DNA of 50,152 nt from Clostridia bacterium (GTDB taxonomy: Bacteria; Bacillota; Clostridia; Christensenellales; UBA3700): contig JAIDUV010000049.1 of NCBI GenBank assembly GCA_029060025.1, positions 72,904-123,055 on the forward strand. The letters run 5' to 3'. A program made the position numbers and the translations under genes. Positions 25,378 to 34,749 of this stretch are shown in pieces (position 1 is the first letter of the stretch; every line of letters begins with the position of its first letter). The notes under the pieces were generated by a model that did not search any database, was not told where the DNA came from, and saw nothing but the letters and a program-made list of their open reading frames with translations.

Positions 25378-27288
25378 TTATACGTCCAAATCTTTTACGA
25401 GATTTGCGTTTTCTTCAATGAAGGTACGGCGCTTTTCCGGCTCGTCGCCCATAAGTACGGTAAATATTTCGTCGGCTTCTTCTGCGTCCTTGAGATTTAC
25501 CCTAAGCAACGTACGCGTCTCGGGATTCATAGTCGTATCCCAAAGTTGCTCTGCGTCCATTTCGCCAAGACCTTTGTATCTTTGAATTTCGCCCTTTCTG
25601 CCTATGCTGACAAGGAACTCCTCCAAAGACGGATCGTCATAAAAATAATTTTCTTTCTTACTGCCCTTTTGCGTTACCTTATAGAGCGGCGGTTGCGCAA
25701 TATACACGTGACCTTGTTCCACGATAGGCTTCATAAAACGATAGAAGAAGGTCAACAGCAAGATTCTGATATGGCTGCCGTCTACGTCGGCATCGGTCAT
25801 ACAGATAATTCTGTCGTACTTGAGTTTGCTCACGTCGCAGTCGTCGTTGATACCGCAACCAAACGTCGTAATCATATTCTTTATTTCTTCGCTCTCAAGC
25901 ACTCTGTTGAGTCTTGCCTTCTCCACGTTGAGAATCTTACCTCTGAGCGGCAATATGGCTTGGAACCGTCTGTCTCTGCCTTGCTTTGCCGTACCGCCTG
26001 CGCTGTCTCCCTCTACGAGATAAATCTCGCACTTTTTGGGGTCTTTATCCGAGCAGTCTGCAAGTTTACCGGGGAGCGTAGTAGACTCAAGCACGCTCTT
26101 ACGTCTTGTGAGATCTCTTGCGCTTCTCGCCGCGTCTCTTGCCTTTTTAGCGTTGACGGCTTTGAGTATTAACTCCTTTGCCTCTTTGGGGTTTTCTTCG
26201 AGGTATTCGCCAAATTTCTCCGTCAAAACCTTAGATACGACGCCTCTCATAAAACTGTTGCCGAGTTTGGTCTTGGTCTGTCCTTCAAATTGCGGGTCGA
26301 TAAGTTTTACGCTTACGATAGCCACCAAGCCTTCTCTACAGTCTTCGCCCGACAACTTCTCGTCGTTTTTGAGCATCTTAAAATTATTTGCGTAATCGTT
26401 GAATAATTTTGTAAGCACCGCCTTAAATCCGTCTAGGTGAGTTCCGCCCTCGTGCGTATTTATATTGTTGGCGTAAGAGAAAATATTTTCGCTGTAACTG
26501 TCGTTATACTGCATTGCGATTTCCACTTGATACTCGTCAGTCTCTGCGTGGATATAGAATGGCTTTTCAAGCACGCCGTTGCCGCCGTTGAGTACGTCGA
26601 CGTATTCGACTATACCGCCCTCGTAATAAAATTCTTCTTGCTGTTCTTTCAAAGGTCTGCTGTCCTTGAGTTCTATTCTCAAGCCCTTGTTGAGATAAGC
26701 AAGTTCCTGTATGCGGTGCTTTAACGTAGCGTAATTAAAGTCCGTCGTCTCAAAAATATCTCCGTCTGGGAAGAACGTGATAGTAGTACCTCTGTTGTTG
26801 GTATTGCCCACCACTGCGAGAGGTCTTTGAGCAACGCCTCTGTTGAAAGTCATCTTGTGAAGTTTGCCGTTTTGCGCAACTTCGACGTCAAGCCATTCGG
26901 AAAGCGCATTTACGCAAGATACGCCCACGCCGTGCAGACCGCCTGAGAACTTATATCCGCCGCCGCCAAACTTACCGCCTGCGTGCAATTTCGTAAGCAC
27001 GACTTCGACAGCCGACTTGCCTTCCTTGGGAATTATACCAGTAGGAATACCTCTTCCGTTGTCTATAACTCTGACTGCGCCGTCTTGCATAATCTCAATT
27101 ATGACTTTGTCGCAAAAGCCTGCCATAGCCTCGTCGATCGCGTTGTCCACAACCTCATATACGAGATGGTGCAAGCCTCTTTCGTCGGTTGAGCCTATAT
27201 ACATTCCGGGACGTTTTCTGACAGGCTCGAGACCTTCGAGGACCTGAATATTATCCTGGGTATACGCTTGATTTTTTTCGTTACTCAT
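25378..27288 (-). CDS. gyrB: DNA gyrase subunit B
   Basis: This 636-aa ATPase subunit of gyrase has the GHKL motifs [11 protein letters not shown] and DNGRGIPTG in the first 80 residues, [13 protein letters not shown] near 118-130, the TOPRIM glutamate in VEGDSAGG and the metal site DADVDGSHI. The C-terminal [15 protein letters not shown] is the conserved GyrA-contact region. The length is typical of Gram-positive GyrB without the proteobacterial insert. GGAGG precedes the ATG. A long leader of about 250 nt separates it from its promoter. Confidence 0.98.
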   Translation of the reverse strand: MSNEKNQAYTQDNIQVLEGLEPVRKRPGMYIGSTDERGLHHLVYEVVDNAIDEAMAGFCDKVIIEIMQDGAVRVIDNGRGIPTGIIPKEGKSAVEVVLTKLHAGGKFGGGGYKFSGGLHGVGVSCVNALSEWLDVEVAQNGKLHKMTFNRGVAQRPLAVVGNTNNRGTTITFFPDGDIFETTDFNYATLKHRIQELAYLNKGLRIELKDSRPLKEQQEEFYYEGGIVEYVDVLNGGNGVLEKPFYIHAETDEYQVEIAMQYNDSYSENIFSYANNINTHEGGTHLDGFKAVLTKLFNDYANNFKMLKNDEKLSGEDCREGLVAIVSVKLIDPQFEGQTKTKLGNSFMRGVVSKVLTEKFGEYLEENPKEAKELILKAVNAKKARDAARSARDLTRRKSVLESTTLPGKLADCSDKDPKKCEIYLVEGDSAGGTAKQGRDRRFQAILPLRGKILNVEKARLNRVLESEEIKNMITTFGCGINDDCDVSKLKYDRIICMTDADVDGSHIRILLLTFFYRFMKPIVEQGHVYIAQPPLYKVTQKGSKKENYFYDDPSLEEFLVSIGRKGEIQRYKGLGEMDAEQLWDTTMNPETRTLLRVNLKDAEEADEIFTVLMGDEPEKRRTFIEENANLVKDLDV

Positions 27289-27547
27289 TTTTACCTCCGT
27301 TATATTTGTGAGCCTATTCGCAAGTTCTCACAACCAACCTTGCTACCGATTTATGCGCTAAGTTCGTCTAACCAACACGCTCGTAACTCTGCTACGAGCG
27401 TAACGCTTATCCTCCTTATCGCAAAAATCGCTTACGCAATTTTGCTTGCGTCACTTGTTCACAGTCTCATCTTGCTTATGTAGCGCGCATACACGCACAC
27501 GTGCGTGCGTACACGCATACGCAAAATTATAATATTATAATAAAATT
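27289..27547 (-). promoter_or_regulatory. gyrB: Long gyrB leader with repeat C copy 2 and a CACGCAC hairpin
   Basis: The transcript from the promoter at 27548-27576 would carry about 250 nt of untranslated RNA. It contains the second copy of repeat family C (27339-27457, with internal hairpin CTCGTAACTCTGCTACGAG) and, nearer the promoter, a strong hairpin with arms CACGCAC and GTGCGTG (27492-27507) inside an alternating purine-pyrimidine tract. No known riboswitch is recognised. Confidence 0.5.
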
Positions 27548-27576
27548 ATTATATCATATTAAATATACTTATTCAA
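27548..27576 (-). promoter_or_regulatory. gyrB: Promoter of gyrBA
   Basis: On the minus strand TTGAAT (27576-27571), a 17-nt spacer and TATAAT (27553-27548). Confidence 0.65.
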
Positions 27577-27639
27577 GTGATTTAATGAAATTTAAGGCGT
27601 TTTAAATCAATTTATAAATAATAAAAAATATTTAATGTC

Positions 27640-27832
27640 ATTGACGCTCACGCGAGACGCACCTGCTCGCGCGCTATGCCGTCGCTCCGCTCCTTACGAC
27701 TCCACTACGTTCCGCTCAATATGACTTGTTTAACGCAAAAGTATCACTTTAAATGCGTCATTCTGAGCGGAGTGAAACGAAGTCGAAGAATCTAATGTAA
27801 TGTCATCTCGAGCGAAGTCGAGATATCTAATC
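27640..27832. repeat. Repeat-rich gap with two family A units
   Basis: GCGTCATTCTGAGCGGAGTG (27755 onward) and TGTCATCTCGAGCGAAGTCG (about 27801-27832) lie in tandem, preceded by a GC-rich stretch with CGCGAGACGC and CGCGCGCTATG words. No gene is seen between the gyrB promoter and the acetyltransferase gene. Confidence 0.65.
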
Positions 27833-27839
27833 AATATTA

Positions 27840-28388
27840 TTATCTATCGCTCTTCAAAATTGCATAATACGCGCAATCACATATACCTTGATTATTTATA
27901 TCGGCTTTTCTCATAGTACCTTCGTATTTCATTCCGCATTTTTGCATAACTCTTCCCGAATTTACGTTGCGCGGGTCGTGGCGGGATTCTATTCTTTCAA
28001 ATCCCACTTTGTCAAACAAAAAGTCTATTACTGCGCTTAAAGTCTCCGAAGTGATACCTTTATGCCACCACTTTTTGCCTATGCAATAACCTATATGAGC
28101 GGCTTTTATATTTTCCTTTAAATCCACTACGCCGATAGTACCTATAGGCTCGTCTATTTCTTTCAACACTATTGCCCAATCGTAAAAATTATTATTGACG
28201 TAGTTTTTCTTGAGATACTCTATTCTCTCTGTTGCTTGGCTCATATCCGTGTAAGTCTGCCACATAAGATATTTAGTAACTTCGTAGTCCGACGCCCAAT
28301 TTTCATAAATATAATGAGCCTCTTCGTCTTTGAATCTTCTCAATATCAATCTTTCTGTCTCTATCGTTTGAGTGCCTATATGTTGCAT
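27840..28388 (-). CDS. GNAT acetyltransferase, RimJ/RimL type
   Basis: This 182-aa protein opens ETERLILRRFKDEEAHYIYE and continues IGTIGVVDLKENIKAAHIGY, CIGKKWWHKGITSETLSAVI (acetyl-CoA loop region) and ESRHDPRNVNSGRVMQKCGM. This is the RimJ/RimL-like branch of the GNAT superfamily, which acetylates protein N-termini, antibiotics or small amines. The substrate is unknown. AAGGA precedes the ATG. It interrupts the ancestral recF-gyrB linkage and is framed by repeats on both sides. Confidence 0.85.
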   Translation of the reverse strand: MQHIGTQTIETERLILRRFKDEEAHYIYENWASDYEVTKYLMWQTYTDMSQATERIEYLKKNYVNNNFYDWAIVLKEIDEPIGTIGVVDLKENIKAAHIGYCIGKKWWHKGITSETLSAVIDFLFDKVGFERIESRHDPRNVNSGRVMQKCGMKYEGTMRKADINNQGICDCAYYAILKSDR

Positions 28389-28417
28389 ATACTTATTTCC
28401 TTTTTATTTTTATACTG

Positions 28418-28604
28418 TCATTTCGACCAAAGCGTAGCGGCGTGGAGAAATCTCTATCCGCTTAATCTTCAAGTCTCGTACGAGCGTGGAGAGTGCTGTT
28501 ATTTTTGTCCGTGCACTAGCAACCGAGCGGTGAGCGTACTTGCCGTACGTGACCTGCGTCATCCTAGTCGTTAGGGCAAAAAGAGCGGCGCTATACGCGC
28601 TCGG
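28418..28604. repeat. Family A unit plus element F, copy 1
   Basis: A TGTCATTTCGACCAAAGCG unit (28418-28465) is followed by about 130 bp (28473-28604) that recurs inverted at 38109-38275. Shared blocks include CGAGCGTGGAGAGTG, TTTGTCCGTGC, a TACTTGCCGTAC hairpin and GAGCGGCGCTATACGCGCTC. It lies directly downstream of the recF stop and may also end recF transcription. Confidence 0.65.
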
Positions 28605-29675
28605 TTACTTAACTATATCTATTCTATTATACCCAATATCCATATCGAAGTCCGTACAAGTTATAAGAGTTTGAAGTCCGCTTGAGAGTTCCATAAGTTT
28701 TCTTCTACGGCTTGGATCGAGTTCAGAAAGTACGTCGTCAAGAAGTAACACAGGTTTTTCTCCCACTTCGCTTTCAAAAAGATATATTTCAGCCAATTTA
28801 AGAGACAGCGCAACACTTCTCTGCTGTCCTTGCGAGCCAAACTTTCTCACGTCAATTCCGTTTATTTTAATGCCTATATCGTCTCTGTGAGCGCCGAAAG
28901 AAGTATACAAAAGATTGAGATCTTTTTCAAAGTCTCCTCTCAATCTCTCAAAAAAGGCTTCTTTCATTTTATCGTATTTTCCATACTCCACACGGCTTTC
29001 GTATTCCAGCGCTAAATCTTCAAGATCACTCGTCAATTCGCTGTGCATCTTCTTGGCAAAAACTTGTATCTTTTCTACAAACTCATATCTTTTTTGGACT
29101 ATATACGCGCCGTGTTCTGCAAGTTGAATATCCCAGCCGTACAGCATTTCGGGAAGAGCCTTTACGTCTCTGTGTTCCTTAAGAAGTTTGTTACGTTGAG
29201 CAAGTATATGATTGTATTTAGAAAGAGAATAAAAGTATTTTTTATTTTGTTGAGATAAACTTATATCTGCAAATCTTCTTCTTTCCTGAGGACTTTCTTT
29301 GATAAGTTTCATTTCGTCGGGCGAGAAAAAAACTATATTGAGTATACCTATTATCTCTCCCAATTTGACAAGAGGTATGCCGTCGACGGCAATTCTCTTT
29401 TTATCTTGATTATCTATAGAAAATTCTATAGTATGCGTCGTCTTATTTTTTCTCAAAATTACTTTTATATAAGCAATATCGTTGCCCCACTTTATCATTT
29501 CCTTATATTTATTAGTACGCGGAGATTTTCCTATACCCGAGCAATATATACTCTCCAAAAGATTAGTCTTTCCGCTGGCGTTTTGTCCAACAATAATATT
29601 AAGACCTTCTTTAAAAGACACTTGTTTTTGCTCGTAACTGCGAAAATTCTTAAGTTGAACGCTCTCTATATACAT
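28605..29675 (-). CDS. recF: RecF recombination mediator
   Basis: This 356-aa ABC-type ATPase loads RecA at gaps with RecO and RecR. I see the N-terminal VQLKNFRSYEQ, Walker A GQNASGKTNLLESI (about 30-43), the signature-region FGSQGQQRSVALSLKLAE and Walker B LLLDDVLSELDPSRR. The length is normal. No ribosome site is seen before the ATG; instead a -10-like TAAAAT ends 6 nt before it, so the transcript may be leaderless. The usual dnaN-recF pairing is broken because dnaA-dnaN is flipped. Confidence 0.96.
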   Translation of the reverse strand: MYIESVQLKNFRSYEQKQVSFKEGLNIIVGQNASGKTNLLESIYCSGIGKSPRTNKYKEMIKWGNDIAYIKVILRKNKTTHTIEFSIDNQDKKRIAVDGIPLVKLGEIIGILNIVFFSPDEMKLIKESPQERRRFADISLSQQNKKYFYSLSKYNHILAQRNKLLKEHRDVKALPEMLYGWDIQLAEHGAYIVQKRYEFVEKIQVFAKKMHSELTSDLEDLALEYESRVEYGKYDKMKEAFFERLRGDFEKDLNLLYTSFGAHRDDIGIKINGIDVRKFGSQGQQRSVALSLKLAEIYLFESEVGEKPVLLLDDVLSELDPSRRRKLMELSSGLQTLITCTDFDMDIGYNRIDIVK

Positions 29676-29681
29676 ATTATT

Positions 29682-29710
29682 ATTTTACAATAATTTATAT
29701 TTTTTAACAA
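29682..29710 (-). promoter_or_regulatory. recF: Possible leaderless promoter of recF
   Basis: On the minus strand TTGTTA (29710-29705), a 17-nt spacer and TAAAAT (29687-29682), then 6 nt to the ATG. The hexamers are weaker than in the dnaA and mnmE cases. Confidence 0.45.
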
Positions 29711-29788
29711 CTAAATATCTAATCATTATTTGATATGTAATTTTATAATTTAATAAATATCACCTCTATATGTTCTTCTGAATACATT

Positions 29789-29920
29789 TGTCACCTCGAG
29801 CGCAGTCGAGAGGTCTCTATCCGTATAATGTCATTTCGAGCGTAGTCGAGAAATCTAATCCGCTTAATAAGTACCGACAAAATGGAACGTAGTGACATTT
29901 TCGTTTAGTCGGTAGGACAA
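29789..29920. repeat. Two family A units plus the TACCGAC hairpin element
   Basis: TGTCACCTCGAGCGCAGTCG and TGTCATTTCGAGCGTAGTCG are tandem, then CCGCTTAATAAGTACCGAC with its GTCGGTA partner at 29907-29913. The composite is like 14942-15045. The rest of the recF-dnaA gap (29676-30058) is AT-rich with no DnaA-box cluster. Confidence 0.7.
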
Positions 29921-30023
29921 CTCAACCGATTACTCGGCTTCCCTTTGAGGGGAATCTCCGCCGTAGGCGGTAATAGGTGTCTTTAAAAATAATTATATAT
30001 ACAAAAAATAATGTCTTCTTTTA

Positions 30024-30052
30024 TTGAAAATTTTTTCTTTTTATATTATAAT
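30024..30052 (+). promoter_or_regulatory. dnaA: dnaA promoter placing the transcript start at the ATG
   Basis: TTGAAA (30024-30029), a 17-nt spacer and TATAAT (30047-30052). The usual start point 6-8 nt downstream coincides with the dnaA ATG at 30059, and no ribosome site is present, so a leaderless mRNA is predicted. Confidence 0.65.
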
Positions 30053-30058
30053 GGACGT

Positions 30059-31414
30059 ATGGAAGATTGCAAGAAGATTTGGAACGAATTATCTATAGGA
30101 ATATCAAATAATATATCTACTATAAGTTACGATATGTGGTTTACTTCGCTAGAACCTCTTACCGTCGCTTATAACAAACTTATTATCGTTGCCAAACTCA
30201 AATCTACCAAACAGGCTATCAACAACAATTATCGCGACCTTATTCTCAGCGAGATAAAAAAACTCAATTATTCTTACATCACTGACTTTGTAATAATTAC
30301 TCCCGACGAAATATCGGTGTATGAAAATCAAATTCAAGAAGACAAAGAAGAATTGATAAAAGACAATATCGACAGCAAGAGTTTTTTCAACTCCGACTTC
30401 ACTTTCGATAAATTCGTCGTAGGTCAAAGCAACCAGATAGTATACGCCGCGGCAAAGGCTATTGCCAACCAACCCGGCACGTTGCATAATCCTCTATTTA
30501 TTTACGGAGGCGTAGGTCTAGGAAAGACTCATATTATGCACGCTATCGGCAATGAGATATTAAAAAACAATAAAAAAGCAAAGATAATATATTGCACTAC
30601 CGAACAATTCGTCAACGACTTTATTGACAGCATCAAAAATAATAAAGACAACGAACAAAACCGTCGTTTTAGAGAAAAATATCGCAACGTAGATATTCTT
30701 ATGCTTGACGATATTCAATTTCTTGCAGGAAAGACAGGTACGCAGGAAGCGCTATTCCACACTTTCAACGACTTATATCAATTCAAAAAGCAAATTATAC
30801 TCTCCTCCGACCGTCATCCAAAAGAATTGACTTTCCTCGAAGAGAGATTGCAATCGAGATTTGCAAGCGGTCTTACGGTAGATATATCCACTCCCGACTT
30901 AGAGACGAGAATAGCAATACTTCAAAAGAAGGCTTTTTATAAGAATGTAAATCTTCCGATAGAAGTCGTATACTTCATTGCCGAAAAGATAGACAGCAAT
31001 ATAAGAGAACTTGAAGGCGCTCTTCAAAAAGTAATTTTTTACTGTCAGTTGCTTGGCAAAGAGCCGGATAATATCGATATAATCAAAGAGGCTCTCAAAG
31101 ACGATATTGACGTCACTACACATATTCTGTCAATGGATACGATAGTAGACGCTACTTGCTCTTATTTCAACGTCAAAAAGCAAGACATAATAGGCAAGAA
31201 AAAACTCAAACAAATAGTAATGGCAAGACAGATAGCAATCTATCTCATATACGATATGATGGGAGTTCCCCTTGCCACGATTGGAAGTTATTTCGGCGGA
31301 AAAGACCACACCACTATCATATACGCTCGCGATAAGATAGAAGAACTTATCAAAAGTGACAATTTGGTAAACAGCCAAATAAAAGACATTCGCAATATGA
31401 TACAAAAAAGATAG
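30059..31414 (+). CDS. dnaA: Chromosomal replication initiator DnaA
   Basis: This 451-aa AAA+ initiator opens the origin. I start it at the ATG at 30059 because MEDCKKIWNE lines up with known DnaA N-termini; an in-frame ATG 16 codons earlier would add a hydrophobic stretch. Domain I is about 1-80, Walker A GGVGLGKT at 150-157, Walker B MLDDIQFL at about 214-221, and the DNA-binding signature YFGGKDHTTIIYARDKIE is at the end. It is followed by dnaN but faces recF, parB and the gyr genes, so dnaA-dnaN is inverted relative to its neighbours. Confidence 0.97.
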   Translation: MEDCKKIWNELSIGISNNISTISYDMWFTSLEPLTVAYNKLIIVAKLKSTKQAINNNYRDLILSEIKKLNYSYITDFVIITPDEISVYENQIQEDKEELIKDNIDSKSFFNSDFTFDKFVVGQSNQIVYAAAKAIANQPGTLHNPLFIYGGVGLGKTHIMHAIGNEILKNNKKAKIIYCTTEQFVNDFIDSIKNNKDNEQNRRFREKYRNVDILMLDDIQFLAGKTGTQEALFHTFNDLYQFKKQIILSSDRHPKELTFLEERLQSRFASGLTVDISTPDLETRIAILQKKAFYKNVNLPIEVVYFIAEKIDSNIRELEGALQKVIFYCQLLGKEPDNIDIIKEALKDDIDVTTHILSMDTIVDATCSYFNVKKQDIIGKKKLKQIVMARQIAIYLIYDMMGVPLATIGSYFGGKDHTTIIYARDKIEELIKSDNLVNSQIKDIRNMIQKR

Positions 31415-31490
31415 TTTTAAGCATCTAATAACCGCTTAAAATAAAAAATAAATAACCATTTGACATAATAGATATATAAAAATATCTTTT

Positions 31491-31650
31491 TGTGGATAAT
31501 GTGGAAATCCTTAATATTTTATCAACATACTTATATACATAAAATACTTCAATTTTATTGAAAATATGTCGATAAAAACACTTATCAACATTTCCCTATC
31601 CCTTATTGATATTATGATTATCTAACAAATATAAAAAAATATATAATTTA
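31491..31650. promoter_or_regulatory. oriC: DnaA-box cluster and AT-rich stretch between dnaA and dnaN (oriC candidate)
   Basis: There is a perfect box on the minus strand (TGTGGATAA, 31491-31499), TTATCAACA at 31519-31527 and 31582-31590, and TGTCGATAA (31567-31575). They lie within 100 bp and are followed by a very AT-rich run (31610-31650) that could unwind. This is the classic dnaA-dnaN layout for an origin or for DnaA control of dnaN. Skew and gene direction argue that the replication switch is instead near 42.5 kb. Confidence 0.7.
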
Positions 31651-31663
31651 CAGAGGTGTATAA

Positions 31664-32770
31664 ATGAAGTTTATTTGTAACGGAACAGATTTGTCAGACG
31701 CTTTGTCAAAAGTAATGAAGGCTCTTCCTTCAAAAAAGAGTATGCCTATTCTTGAAGGTATCAAGTTTAGCGCATTCGGTGATACTTTGACGATAATGGC
31801 AACGGATATAGAGTTTGTAATAGTAATGAAGATAAAAGCAGATATAATTATGGAAGGCGAAGTGCTCGTACCCGGCAGAACTATCTGCGAATATATAAGA
31901 AAGATAAGCAAGGAAAATATCATAGAGTTTGATTCTCAAATAGAGGCGGACAAGTTGTATATTTCTCACTGCGACAGTTTTATATACCTCGCAACTATGA
32001 ATATAAGCGAATACCCTGCTATTGAAGATCAAGAATATACCACTGCAATATCAATAAAACAAAAAGATTTTAAGGACCTTGTAAATAAGACTATATTTGC
32101 TACCTCTACCGAAGATATAAGACAACAACTCAAAGGCTGTCTTTTGGATATAAAAGGCAAGAGAATAAGAAGCGTTGGCTTAGATGGATATAGACTTGCT
32201 ATTTGCAATAAAGAACTTCAAGAAGAGCGTCAAGAAAGCAATATAATAGTGCCTGCAAAGAGTCTCAGCGAAATTGCAAAACTTCTTGAGAATGACGATG
32301 AATTAGTCAATATTCAATTCAACGAAAAGAAAATGATGGTTGAATTTGAAAACAGCAAGATAATAACTTCTCTAATCGGCGGAACATTTATTAAATATGA
32401 ATCTACAATTCCAAAGAATTTTGAGACTGAAGTAACTGTAGACAGAGCAAGTCTTGAATACAGTATGGATAAAGTAGACGTAATTGCAAAGCAAGATAAG
32501 AGCAATTATATAAAGATAGATATAAAAGAAGGAAAGATGTCTATCTATTGCAACACCAGTACCAGTAACATAAAGGAAGTTATAAATACTTTCACTAAGG
32601 GAAAAGACGTAACTATTAGTTTGAGCGCAAAATATCTCACAGATTGTATCAAAAACAGTAGTGACGAATATCTCTCTATCAAGATTTCCAACAGTAGCAA
32701 TCCTGTGGTAATTACTCCGATAGAAAGTGACGAGTATTTGTATCTTATCTTACCTATCAGAACGAGATAA
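31664..32770 (+). CDS. dnaN: DNA polymerase III beta clamp
   Basis: This 368-aa sliding clamp has three similar domains: it opens MKFICNGTDLSDALSKVMKA, has LPSKKSMPILEGIKF at about 25-39, GLDGYRLAICNKEL in the middle and the C-terminal VITPIESDEYLYLILPIRTR. The clamp holds polymerase on DNA. AGAGGTG precedes the ATG. It is the second gene of the dnaA-dnaN unit, separated from dnaA by the DnaA-box region, and ends at a strong terminator. recF does not follow, unlike in most relatives. Confidence 0.97.
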   Translation: MKFICNGTDLSDALSKVMKALPSKKSMPILEGIKFSAFGDTLTIMATDIEFVIVMKIKADIIMEGEVLVPGRTICEYIRKISKENIIEFDSQIEADKLYISHCDSFIYLATMNISEYPAIEDQEYTTAISIKQKDFKDLVNKTIFATSTEDIRQQLKGCLLDIKGKRIRSVGLDGYRLAICNKELQEERQESNIIVPAKSLSEIAKLLENDDELVNIQFNEKKMMVEFENSKIITSLIGGTFIKYESTIPKNFETEVTVDRASLEYSMDKVDVIAKQDKSNYIKIDIKEGKMSIYCNTSTSNIKEVINTFTKGKDVTISLSAKYLTDCIKNSSDEYLSIKISNSSNPVVITPIESDEYLYLILPIRTR

Positions 32771-32803
32771 AAATAGTTATATTTATTAGATAAGTTATAT
32801 TAA

Positions 32804-32837
32804 AAATGTGTGTAAAAATAATTACACACATTTTTTT
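32804..32837 (+). terminator. dnaN: Terminator after dnaN
   Basis: AAATGTGTGTAA and TTACACACATTT form a 12-bp stem with a 6-nt loop, followed by TTTT. Confidence 0.9.
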
Positions 32838-32876
32838 ATCTTAACTCAACATTATTGTAGCCTTACCCTACTTTTC

Positions 32877-32940
32877 TGTCATTTCGACCGTAGTGGAGAA
32901 ATCTCATACGGATAAGACCTCTCTACAACTCTAAGTGACA
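32877..32940. repeat. Family A unit followed by an inverted partial unit
   Basis: TGTCATTTCGACCGTAGTGG (32877 onward) and a reversed unit ending CTCTAAGTGACA. With 29789-29860 it brackets dnaA-dnaN with opposed copies. Confidence 0.65.
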
Positions 32941-32942
32941 TA

Positions 32943-32970
32943 AAAAAAGAGACTTTAAAAGCCTCTTTCT
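32943..32970 (-). terminator. parB: Terminator after parB
   Basis: On the minus strand AAAGAGGCTTT pairs with AAAGTCTCTTT, followed by a T-run, just beyond the parB stop. Confidence 0.8.
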
Positions 32971-32976
32971 ATCTAA

Positions 32977-33855
32977 TTACTTAATTTTCTCTAATATTTC
33001 AAATATTCTGTCAAGATCTGCAGTAGAATAATAATCAATATATATTCTACCCTTGTTATTATTACCTACTGCGTTGACTTTGGTGCCGAACTTTCTCTGC
33101 ATTATATTTGCCAAATCTTTTAATTCGACGGTCAATTCGGGTATTGCTTTTTTCTTACGTTCTTCGTCGTTAGGATCAGTCTTAAGGTAATTTCTTACCA
33201 TAAGTTCCAATTGTCTTACGCTCAATTGCTTATCGCAACAAGCCAAAGCGTAGGTATGCTGTACGACGTAATCTTTAATTGAAGTGAGACATCTTGCGTG
33301 ACCTGCGGAAATTCTACCGTTGGTTACCATATCAATTACGACAGGATTGAGTGTAAGAAGTCTTAATGAATTGGTAATTACAGGACGAGACTTACCGAGT
33401 TTGTCAGCAAGTTGTTCTTGCGTAAAATCAAATTCGTCTATCAAAGCCTTATATGCTTGAGCCTCTTCTATTGGATTTAGGTCTTGACGCTGGAGATTTT
33501 CTATGAGAGAAATTTCTTTTATTTCTTTGCTAGTATAGTATTTTTTTATTACCGGAATGGTATTTATGCCTGCAAGTTTACTTGCTCTGTATCTTCTCTC
33601 ACCTGCTACAATCTGGTATTTACCGCTACCGATTGGACAAACTATGATAGGTTGAATTATTCCGTAGTTTTTAATAGAAATAGCAAGTTCTTCAAGCAAA
33701 TTTTCGTCAAACTTTTTTCTCGGCTGATTAGGATTGGGAACGATGCTGTCCAAAGGCAGGATTTCTACGCCTTCGTTGAGATTACCGTTTTTGTCATAAG
33801 TAGTTAAATTACTGTCGTTACCCAAATTTCTATCCATATTATTGTCCTTTTTCAT
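32977..33855 (-). CDS. parB: ParB/Spo0J-type partition protein
   Basis: This 292-aa CTP-dependent DNA clamp loads at parS and recruits SMC. The N-domain has the CTP-binding GERRYRASKLAG (about 84-95) and the ENLQRQDLNPIEEA box. The helix-turn-helix is FTQEQLADKLGKSRPVITN, followed by GRISAGHARCL. The C-terminal dimer domain ends DLDRIFEILEKI. GGAG precedes the ATG. It lies 145 nt after rsmG without a parA between or after, unlike the usual parA-parB pair. The parS-like sites at 42.8-44.8 kb fit Spo0J rather than Noc. Confidence 0.92.
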   Translation of the reverse strand: MKKDNNMDRNLGNDSNLTTYDKNGNLNEGVEILPLDSIVPNPNQPRKKFDENLLEELAISIKNYGIIQPIIVCPIGSGKYQIVAGERRYRASKLAGINTIPVIKKYYTSKEIKEISLIENLQRQDLNPIEEAQAYKALIDEFDFTQEQLADKLGKSRPVITNSLRLLTLNPVVIDMVTNGRISAGHARCLTSIKDYVVQHTYALACCDKQLSVRQLELMVRNYLKTDPNDEERKKKAIPELTVELKDLANIMQRKFGTKVNAVGNNNKGRIYIDYYSTADLDRIFEILEKIK

Positions 33856-33999
33856 AGTTTCTCCTAAGCCTTTTTAAGTTTGACTTTTTTGCGAAGATTT
33901 TTAATCATCCGCTATTGTTTCAGCCAATAATAAAAAATATGTATTTTTTATTATTTATTCTATTATAACAAAGAAAATTTAGATATGCAACTTAAATTT

Positions 34000-34749
34000 T
34001 TATCCTAAAATAGGTTGAAGCCTAGGTTTGTTGCCAATTCTGGGATATTTTTTTGGACAATCACCTATTTTTTGAATAATCAAAACGTATCTTTTTTCTT
34101 CATCAGTCAAGTCGTATTGTTTTACGTCTTGTAATTTACCTTTCAAAATATCAAGTATTTTTGAACATTGTTTCAATTCTTCTTGATAATTTATGCCTTT
34201 ATAAGCCAACAAAATACCGCCTTTTTTAATCAATGGCAAAGTATATTCCACAAGCGTAGGCATACTTGCCACTGCTCTTGCTACGCAAGCGTCATAACTT
34301 TGAAAATTGTTTTTTGCAAAGTCCTCTACTCTAGAATGTATTGCAGTTACGTTTTGCAAATCGAGTATTTCTATGATATAATTTATAAAAGACACTTTTT
34401 TGTTTACGCTGTCAACAAGCGTAAATTTTTTGTCGGGATTGAGTATTGCCAGCGGTATGCTCGGAAAGCCTGCTCCGCAGCCTATGTCGCAAATATTTTC
34501 GCTATTGCCTAGTAAATCGTTTGGCAAAATGCTGTCGATAAAATGTTTTGTCTGCACCTCTTCCGGCTTTGTGATAGCAGTCAAGTTGAATTTTGAGTTC
34601 CACTCTATCAAAATATCGTAATAAAGTGAAAATTTAGTCAGGTAAAGTAAAACTTTATCGTGATAAAGTGATTTTTCATCATTTTCGCAGATATTTTTAT
34701 TACTTTTATTTATTAAATAATCTTTGAGTATATCCAATTGCATTTTCAC
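34000..34749 (-). CDS. rsmG: 16S rRNA m7G527 methyltransferase
   Basis: This 249-aa SAM-dependent enzyme (formerly GidB) methylates G527 of 16S rRNA. I see SAM motif I in ICDIGCGAGFPSIPLAI, the preceding LTAITKPEEVQTKHFIDSIL and VARAVASMPTLVEYTLPL. The first 25 residues, rich in K, N and Y, are longer than usual. The start overlaps the mnmG stop by 4 nt, so the two are coupled. Confidence 0.95.
   Translation of the reverse strand: MKMQLDILKDYLINKSNKNICENDEKSLYHDKVLLYLTKFSLYYDILIEWNSKFNLTAITKPEEVQTKHFIDSILPNDLLGNSENICDIGCGAGFPSIPLAILNPDKKFTLVDSVNKKVSFINYIIEILDLQNVTAIHSRVEDFAKNNFQSYDACVARAVASMPTLVEYTLPLIKKGGILLAYKGINYQEELKQCSKILDILKGKLQDVKQYDLTDEEKRYVLIIQKIGDCPKKYPRIGNKPRLQPILG

Noticed and set aside
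27483-27522. CACGTG-containing tract as a parS site
   Set aside because: The flanks are GC-rich (CGCACACGTGCGTGCG) and share only the CACGTG core with parS. It is better read as a hairpin or alternating tract.
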